Shown: positions 31,357 through 34,524 of the stretch, piece after piece
How positions within the stretch are numbered: the first letter of the stretch is position 1
Layout: each line of letters starts with the position of its first letter
DNA from: Candidatus Thalassarchaeum sp.
GTDB taxonomy: Archaea > Thermoplasmatota > Poseidoniia > Poseidoniales > Thalassarchaeaceae
Assembly: GCA_030748335.1 (NCBI GenBank)
Contig: JASMMD010000015.1
Span: forward strand, 1 to 34,524
Reading direction: 5' to 3'
DNA length: 34,524 nt
Notes under the pieces: generated by a model
What the model saw: only the letters and a program-made list of their open reading frames with translations
Databases searched by the model: none
What the model was told of the DNA's origin: nothing
Translations under genes and position numbers: made by a program

Positions 31357-32117
31357 ATCGAACTAGGGTTCATTGGCTCGTAGACGAGGGGTTGCCTGAG
31401 CACGCGGCGATACTGGAAGCTGTGCCCGGAGTGGGAAATGTCGGCAAGATAGTCGTGGACTCGCTAATCGAGAAGCACCCCTCGCGAACCATAGGATGGA
31501 TCCTGCACCCAGACTTCCCCCCGCACTCGACCCTTGATGACGACGGGCTAGTATCTCCACCTCGCATCAACATCGACTCGGTGCTCATCCCAGATGGCAG
31601 GACCGTGATCACCATAGGTGGGCCGTTGCAGCCGATGACGGCTGCAGGTCAGCACGAGGTCTCCGAAGCAATCCTCGAGATGGCCTCGGAGTCTGGCACC
31701 CCCCAACTGCTGGTGTTGGCCGGCCTAGCAGCAGGCAGCGACGACAGGGGCATCCACGTAATCTGCGCCGACGCCGAGGTCAGGAAGAACCTCGAGGCCA
31801 ACGACATCCCGGTCAGCAGGGAGCATCCCGAGGCCGGCATGATAGGCATAGCCGGGCTGCTGATTTCCCTCTCCCCTCTGTACGGCGTTCCTGCAGTTGG
31901 GCTTGTGGCAGAGACCATCGGAGCCAGTGCCGACGTGCTGGCAGCAGACCGACTGGCTTCTTGGATAGGAGCCGGGCTTGACCTCTCGCTGGAACTGGAT
32001 CTCGACTCGACCGAGGAGACGGCTAGGAAACTGATGGAGACAATGGAGGTCAGCGGCAGCATAGAGGAGGTTCTCAGTGCAGGCGAGTCAGAGGGCTCCA
32101 GCGACTTCTACGTCTAG
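31353..32117 (+). CDS. PAC2 family protein (proteasome assembly chaperone-like)
   Basis: About 254 residues from ATG 31353, which overlaps the nop10 stop; the ORF track runs further upstream. The sequence has EAVPGVGNVGKIVVDSLIEK, VITIGGPLQPMTAAGQHEVS and LLVLAGLAAGSDDRGIHVIC, and later GMIGIAGLLISLSPLYGVPA, the PAC2/COG2047 pattern. Archaeal PAC2 proteins are related to chaperones that help assemble the 20S proteasome. It closes the L44e cluster and converges on the small ubiquitin-like gene 3 bases away. A short acidic tail ends the protein. Confidence 0.88.
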   Translation: MNRTRVHWLVDEGLPEHAAILEAVPGVGNVGKIVVDSLIEKHPSRTIGWILHPDFPPHSTLDDDGLVSPPRINIDSVLIPDGRTVITIGGPLQPMTAAGQHEVSEAILEMASESGTPQLLVLAGLAAGSDDRGIHVICADAEVRKNLEANDIPVSREHPEAGMIGIAGLLISLSPLYGVPAVGLVAETIGASADVLAADRLASWIGAGLDLSLELDLDSTEETARKLMETMEVSGSIEEVLSAGESEGSSDFYV

Positions 32118-32120
32118 CCC

Positions 32121-32342
32121 TCAACCGCCCGACGAGACGACTATCAACTCGAGACTGATGTCAGACTCAATCCGCGACGTATGAGGTACTATCGTGTCGC
32201 CATGAACGGCGAGGACGGTGGATGACGGGATGCCCAGCCTCTCGAGTAGTTCCAATATTGTGATTGACCCTCCGGATTCGACCGAGAGTGTTTCTCCGTC
32301 ATGATTGATCTCGATCCTCACGGCCCTTGCGTGTCGGGTCAT
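32121..32342 (-). CDS. ThiS/MoaD-like ubiquitin-fold protein ending in Gly-Gly (SAMP-like)
   Basis: A 73-residue beta-grasp protein starting at ATG 32342 (MTRHARAVRIEINHDG). It ends LELIVVSSGG, and the terminal Gly-Gly is required for thiocarboxylation or conjugation. This fits SAMP2/ThiS/Urm1-like proteins used in tRNA thiolation and protein modification. The ORF track starts at 32462, but the extra 40 residues are the antisense of tRNA-Ser and are rejected. It lies next to a PAC2 gene, and a modifier beside a proteasome-related gene is suggestive. A second Gly-Gly protein is at 8507-8743. Confidence 0.82.
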   Translation of the reverse strand: MTRHARAVRIEINHDGETLSVESGGSITILELLERLGIPSSTVLAVHGDTIVPHTSRIESDISLELIVVSSGG

Positions 32343-32350
32343 GCTTATCT
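32343..32350 (+). promoter_or_regulatory. Candidate TATA box for tRNA-Ser
   Basis: GCTTATCT is centred about 29 bases upstream of the tRNA-Ser 5' end and lies just upstream of the start codon of the divergent ubiquitin-like gene, so the two start regions share sequence. Confidence 0.45.
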
Positions 32351-32375
32351 CTAATCCGCAGGTGGCCGAACCGCT

Positions 32376-32458
32376 GCCGAGATCGCATAGCCCGGTATTG
32401 CGGTGGATTCGAAATCCACTGTCCATTGGACGCGGGGGTTCAAATCCCTCTCTCGGCG
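32376..32458 (+). tRNA. tRNA-Ser (anticodon CGA)
   Basis: GCCGAGA pairs with TCTCGGC; the anticodon stem GTGGA/TCCAC holds TTCGAAA (anticodon CGA); the long variable arm TGTCCATTGGACGC marks a class II tRNA; the T arm is GGGGG-TTCAAAT-CCCTC. The discriminator is G and CCA (32459-32461) is encoded immediately after it. The nuclease gene on the opposite strand ends on the next base. Confidence 0.95.
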
Positions 32459-32461
32459 CCA

Positions 32462-34303
32462 CTAGAACTCAGGCACCTCGGAGGAGTCACGCAGTATCAC
32501 GAGGCGCCCCCCTGGCCCAATCCTGACCTGTGGCTGCCCGTTGAACTCGCCGATTTCCCCGTTGAGAATCGCTATCTCATCCCCCCTAGTCACCCCCGCT
32601 GCAGCCAGTGGGATGAACTGCCTGAATGCAACCACTCCTGCAGACCCCGTCTGATCCACCATCGTCACCGACCACCGGGTCACTCCCTCGCCATCTGGGA
32701 ATGCATTCACCGACCACACTCTGCCGATGGCATTGACCTTGGTCTCTATGTCGACTATGGGAGCGGAGTCGGACTCGTCTGCGATTGCGACCGAGGACTT
32801 ATCGTCTAAATCGAGAACTACCTCGCCCTTCCAGACCGATGCCATGGCGTCCTCGATGCGGACTCTGCTGCCGTTGGTAATCGAGCGGGTGACCTGTCTA
32901 GGGGTGCCGTATCGCGAGGGTCGCACCTTGGCTCGGTCATATCCCTCCTGCAAAATAAATGAGAGTTCCACCGAGCCATCGGCCGCTAGGTTAGGACCAC
33001 GCAGACCCGAGACCTCCCCGACCACGTCCACACGGGTCACAATCTCGCCGAGCGGGGTTACCGGCCAGTTGTGGCCGAAGCGCTCTATACTGCGCTCGAG
33101 AGGGAGTTCTAGGTCGTGTTCGCTGCCCTCACAGACGCCACGAAGTTCGCAGCGTCTGCAACGAGCGCGTGGGTCTGGATCGATGGGGGTCTGCGAAGGT
33201 ACCCCGCCCTCATCGAAGTACCTCAGCGGTGCGGGCTCGGGCGGGCACTCGTCGATTGCTGGGTCACGAGCGTGGATTCTTCCATACAGGGCCTCCAGCT
33301 CCTCAGTGAGGCCGAGCAACTCATCCTGAGTTGGCCTCGGAACATCCTTTACCGAGCCAGTTCCAAGATACCAAATCTCGAGTGCCTCGACCTCATCAGC
33401 CCTACCGTGAGTCTCCCACCACAACCAGCAGTAGAGGCGTAATTGATCGATGTAACTGCCCGAGCGATCTCCCCTGCCTATCGATGCCTTGAGGTCGACG
33501 ATTCGAATGGCACCGGTCCAGTCGTACACCATGTCGTACTCTCCCTGGAACCACTCCTCGGGGTGTGAAGTGGTCTGCTTCCACTGACCAGCATCTGGAT
33601 CGACGAACCACGGACGCGCGACCTCCCAAGCCTCGAACCAAGTGATGTCGCCTGAGTCGCGCGCCGCCGGGTGCCTCTCTATCCAGACACGCGGGAAGCC
33701 GTCTGGGGCCGGCCACTGGCCTCTCATACCACCTGCGCGCCATTCTGAGAACTTCGGCCCACCTCCGGCCTTCAAGCAAGTTTCGACCTGATCTAGGTGC
33801 ATCCTGATACCAGCTCGAACCATTTCTAGGGCTTCTTCGGGATCTGCATCTGCCACTGAGCCAGAGCGGTTGGGGGACGATTCCCAGTCTGCGACTGCCG
33901 CGTCCCAGCACGAATCGAAGTGCACATCGACGCGAGACATCGCCCAAGACTCGAGGGTCTTCCTGTCTTCCGGCCACTGCTCCTCGGGAAGCTCGAGCAT
34001 CGCTGGGCTTGGCCACGCCATCTGATTGTCGTATTCTAGGGAGCCGTCATCCAACAAGGGTGATTTCATCCCATCGGGAGAGTCTGCGGAAATCAGAACG
34101 GGAGAATCTCTGAGGACTCGGCAGACACATTCCTCGGCTGCGTTGCCTCGGATTATCTGAGGTGGCAGCGGGCTCTTTAGACGCTCCATGTAGGTGTAGT
34201 ACCATAGCCTGTTGCAGGAATTCCAAGTATTGACCTGCGATGCTGAGAGCCTGCGGAACGGATTGACTCCCGCGGCTTCTGGGTCTCCGATTCTGACCGG
34301 CAC
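32462..34303 (-). CDS. PD-(D/E)XK nuclease (Cas4/RecB-like, probable Fe-S) fused to two OB folds
   Basis: A 613-residue protein. The nuclease core has GEYDMVYDW (D257), IRIVDLKAS (D270, K272) and DQLRLYCW (Q287-x3-Y291), the RecB-family order of motif II, motif III and QxxxY. Cysteines at 30 (SCNRLWYY) and at 382, 385 and 391 (CRRCELRGVC) are arranged as in Cas4 and AddB, where four cysteines hold a [4Fe-4S] cluster. From ~415 on come two OB-like domains (IVTRVDVVGEVSGLRG and VNAIGRVWSVNAFPDG), which may bind single-stranded DNA. It would resect or trim DNA ends. The GTG at 34303 is supported by a TTCATAG element 26 bases upstream. Its partners are unknown; no helicase or CRISPR gene is nearby. 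Confidence 0.8.
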   Translation of the reverse strand: MPVRIGDPEAAGVNPFRRLSASQVNTWNSCNRLWYYTYMERLKSPLPPQIIRGNAAEECVCRVLRDSPVLISADSPDGMKSPLLDDGSLEYDNQMAWPSPAMLELPEEQWPEDRKTLESWAMSRVDVHFDSCWDAAVADWESSPNRSGSVADADPEEALEMVRAGIRMHLDQVETCLKAGGGPKFSEWRAGGMRGQWPAPDGFPRVWIERHPAARDSGDITWFEAWEVARPWFVDPDAGQWKQTTSHPEEWFQGEYDMVYDWTGAIRIVDLKASIGRGDRSGSYIDQLRLYCWLWWETHGRADEVEALEIWYLGTGSVKDVPRPTQDELLGLTEELEALYGRIHARDPAIDECPPEPAPLRYFDEGGVPSQTPIDPDPRARCRRCELRGVCEGSEHDLELPLERSIERFGHNWPVTPLGEIVTRVDVVGEVSGLRGPNLAADGSVELSFILQEGYDRAKVRPSRYGTPRQVTRSITNGSRVRIEDAMASVWKGEVVLDLDDKSSVAIADESDSAPIVDIETKVNAIGRVWSVNAFPDGEGVTRWSVTMVDQTGSAGVVAFRQFIPLAAAGVTRGDEIAILNGEIGEFNGQPQVRIGPGGRLVILRDSSEVPEF

Positions 34304-34324
34304 GGCTAGGCAACGAAAGTCGAG

Positions 34325-34332
34325 ACCCTATG
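34325..34332 (-). promoter_or_regulatory. Candidate TATA box for the nuclease/OB gene
   Basis: The minus strand reads GTTCATAG, centred 26 bases before GTG 34303. It resembles the TTCATA elements of etfB and L44e and supports a leaderless GTG start. Confidence 0.5.
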
Positions 34333-34498
34333 AACCCAACGAGGAGTGCTCACCTGATGCTTGGTCGTTGAGCCAGACAACGGTCACCTCCATCCTCTCA
34401 AAGGTCGGAGTGACCTCTACCACGGCCACCGGTGCGTCAACGTGCTCGGCTATCATCTCGGCCACCAGCAACAGCGAACGGGACGGGGTCCCAGTCCG
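34328..34498 (-). CDS. Possible 3' end of an unrecognised gene, or a small ORF
   Basis: Minus-strand frame open for 56 codons and ending at TAG 34330-34328. It reads SLLLVAEMIAEHVDAPVAVV and then EVTPTFERMEVTVVWLNDQ, which looks like protein rather than shadow sequence. An in-frame TAG (34501-34499) blocks it upstream, but the neighbouring frame at the window edge (RVVVSGLGPRP) also looks protein-like, so a frameshift or assembly error around 34490 is possible. Without the next bases this cannot be decided. If small, its start would be GTG 34465 or ATG 34456. No family is recognised. The rest of 34304-34524 shows no other gene. Confidence 0.3.
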   Translation of the reverse strand, partial: RTGTPSRSLLLVAEMIAEHVDAPVAVVEVTPTFERMEVTVVWLNDQASGEHSSLGS

Positions 34499-34524
34499 CT
34501 AACCACTACCCGATCCTTCGACCC

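Noticed and set aside
32343-32462. N-terminal 40 residues of the 113-residue ORF ending at 32121
   Set aside because: They are the antisense of tRNA-Ser, a common false ORF extension; the ubiquitin-like domain begins at ATG 32342.
1-34524. CRISPR arrays, insertion sequences or prophage genes
   Set aside because: No spaced direct repeats, transposase motifs or phage structural genes were found; the Cas4-like protein alone is not evidence for CRISPR.

Overview
The window looks like a piece of a euryarchaeal chromosome, most probably from the marine Thermoplasmatota (Marine Group II, Candidatus Poseidoniales). The domain assignment rests on archaeal information-processing genes: the small subunit of family D DNA polymerase, ribosomal proteins L37e, L44e and S27e, aIF2-alpha, Nop10, Nob1, a PAC2-family protein, an archaeal-type tyrosyl-tRNA synthetase and HMG-CoA synthase. 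The group-level assignment is an inference from the mix of these genes with aerobic acyl-CoA dehydrogenases, ETF, large PKD or propeller surface proteins and a bacterial-type CCA-adding enzyme. Genes are packed tightly on both strands, many convergent pairs touch or overlap at their stops, and no gene-free stretch exceeds 300 bases.

Layout. 1-2200: the end of folD, then a minus-strand sufS-sufE-sufT iron-sulfur operon. 2300-2930: a SLOG/DUF2493 protein and tRNA-Glu. 2960-7000: a very large PKD lipoprotein with about 17 calcium-loop-like repeats and a membrane-anchored double winged-helix regulator. 7000-9530: a YqaA/DedA-like membrane protein, Nob1, TatA, a MoaD-like protein and a HAD phosphatase. 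9516-14813: PolD small subunit, CinA-type amidase, tRNA-Val, a PCMT-like protein, a SerK-like ParB-fold protein and a class II CCA-adding enzyme. 14810-21142: a GcvH-like protein without the lipoyl lysine, an acyl-CoA dehydrogenase with a class V aminotransferase relative, HMG-CoA synthase, TyrRS and a small unknown protein. 21242-25456: a membrane-anchored propeller, then glutaryl-CoA dehydrogenase and both ETF subunits. 25457-29676: a propeller/PKD protein, PurF, L37e and two membrane proteins. 29814-32117: L44e, S27e, aIF2-alpha, Nop10 and PAC2 in one cluster. 32121-34524: a ubiquitin-like protein, tRNA-Ser and a Cas4/RecB-like nuclease fused to OB folds.

How the genes work together. SufS and SufE mobilise sulfur and SufT probably helps Fe-S maturation. 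Glutaryl-CoA dehydrogenase passes electrons to the ETF encoded next to it. The 29.8-32.1 kb cluster serves translation, rRNA modification and probably proteasome assembly. Several genes have an A/T-rich TATA-like element 25-30 bases before the start codon, which suggests leaderless transcripts and was used to choose starts.

The most unusual signals are: (i) three perfect intergenic inverted repeats that share a C-TAC-G centre but differ in their arms, each upstream of a candidate promoter; (ii) the iron-sulfur nuclease/OB-fold fusion; (iii) the one-component transmembrane double-winged-helix regulator; (iv) a class II CCA enzyme in a genome whose three visible tRNA genes all already encode CCA; (v) an L44e that has lost most of its zinc ligands. 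No CRISPR array, insertion sequence, rRNA or replication origin was seen.
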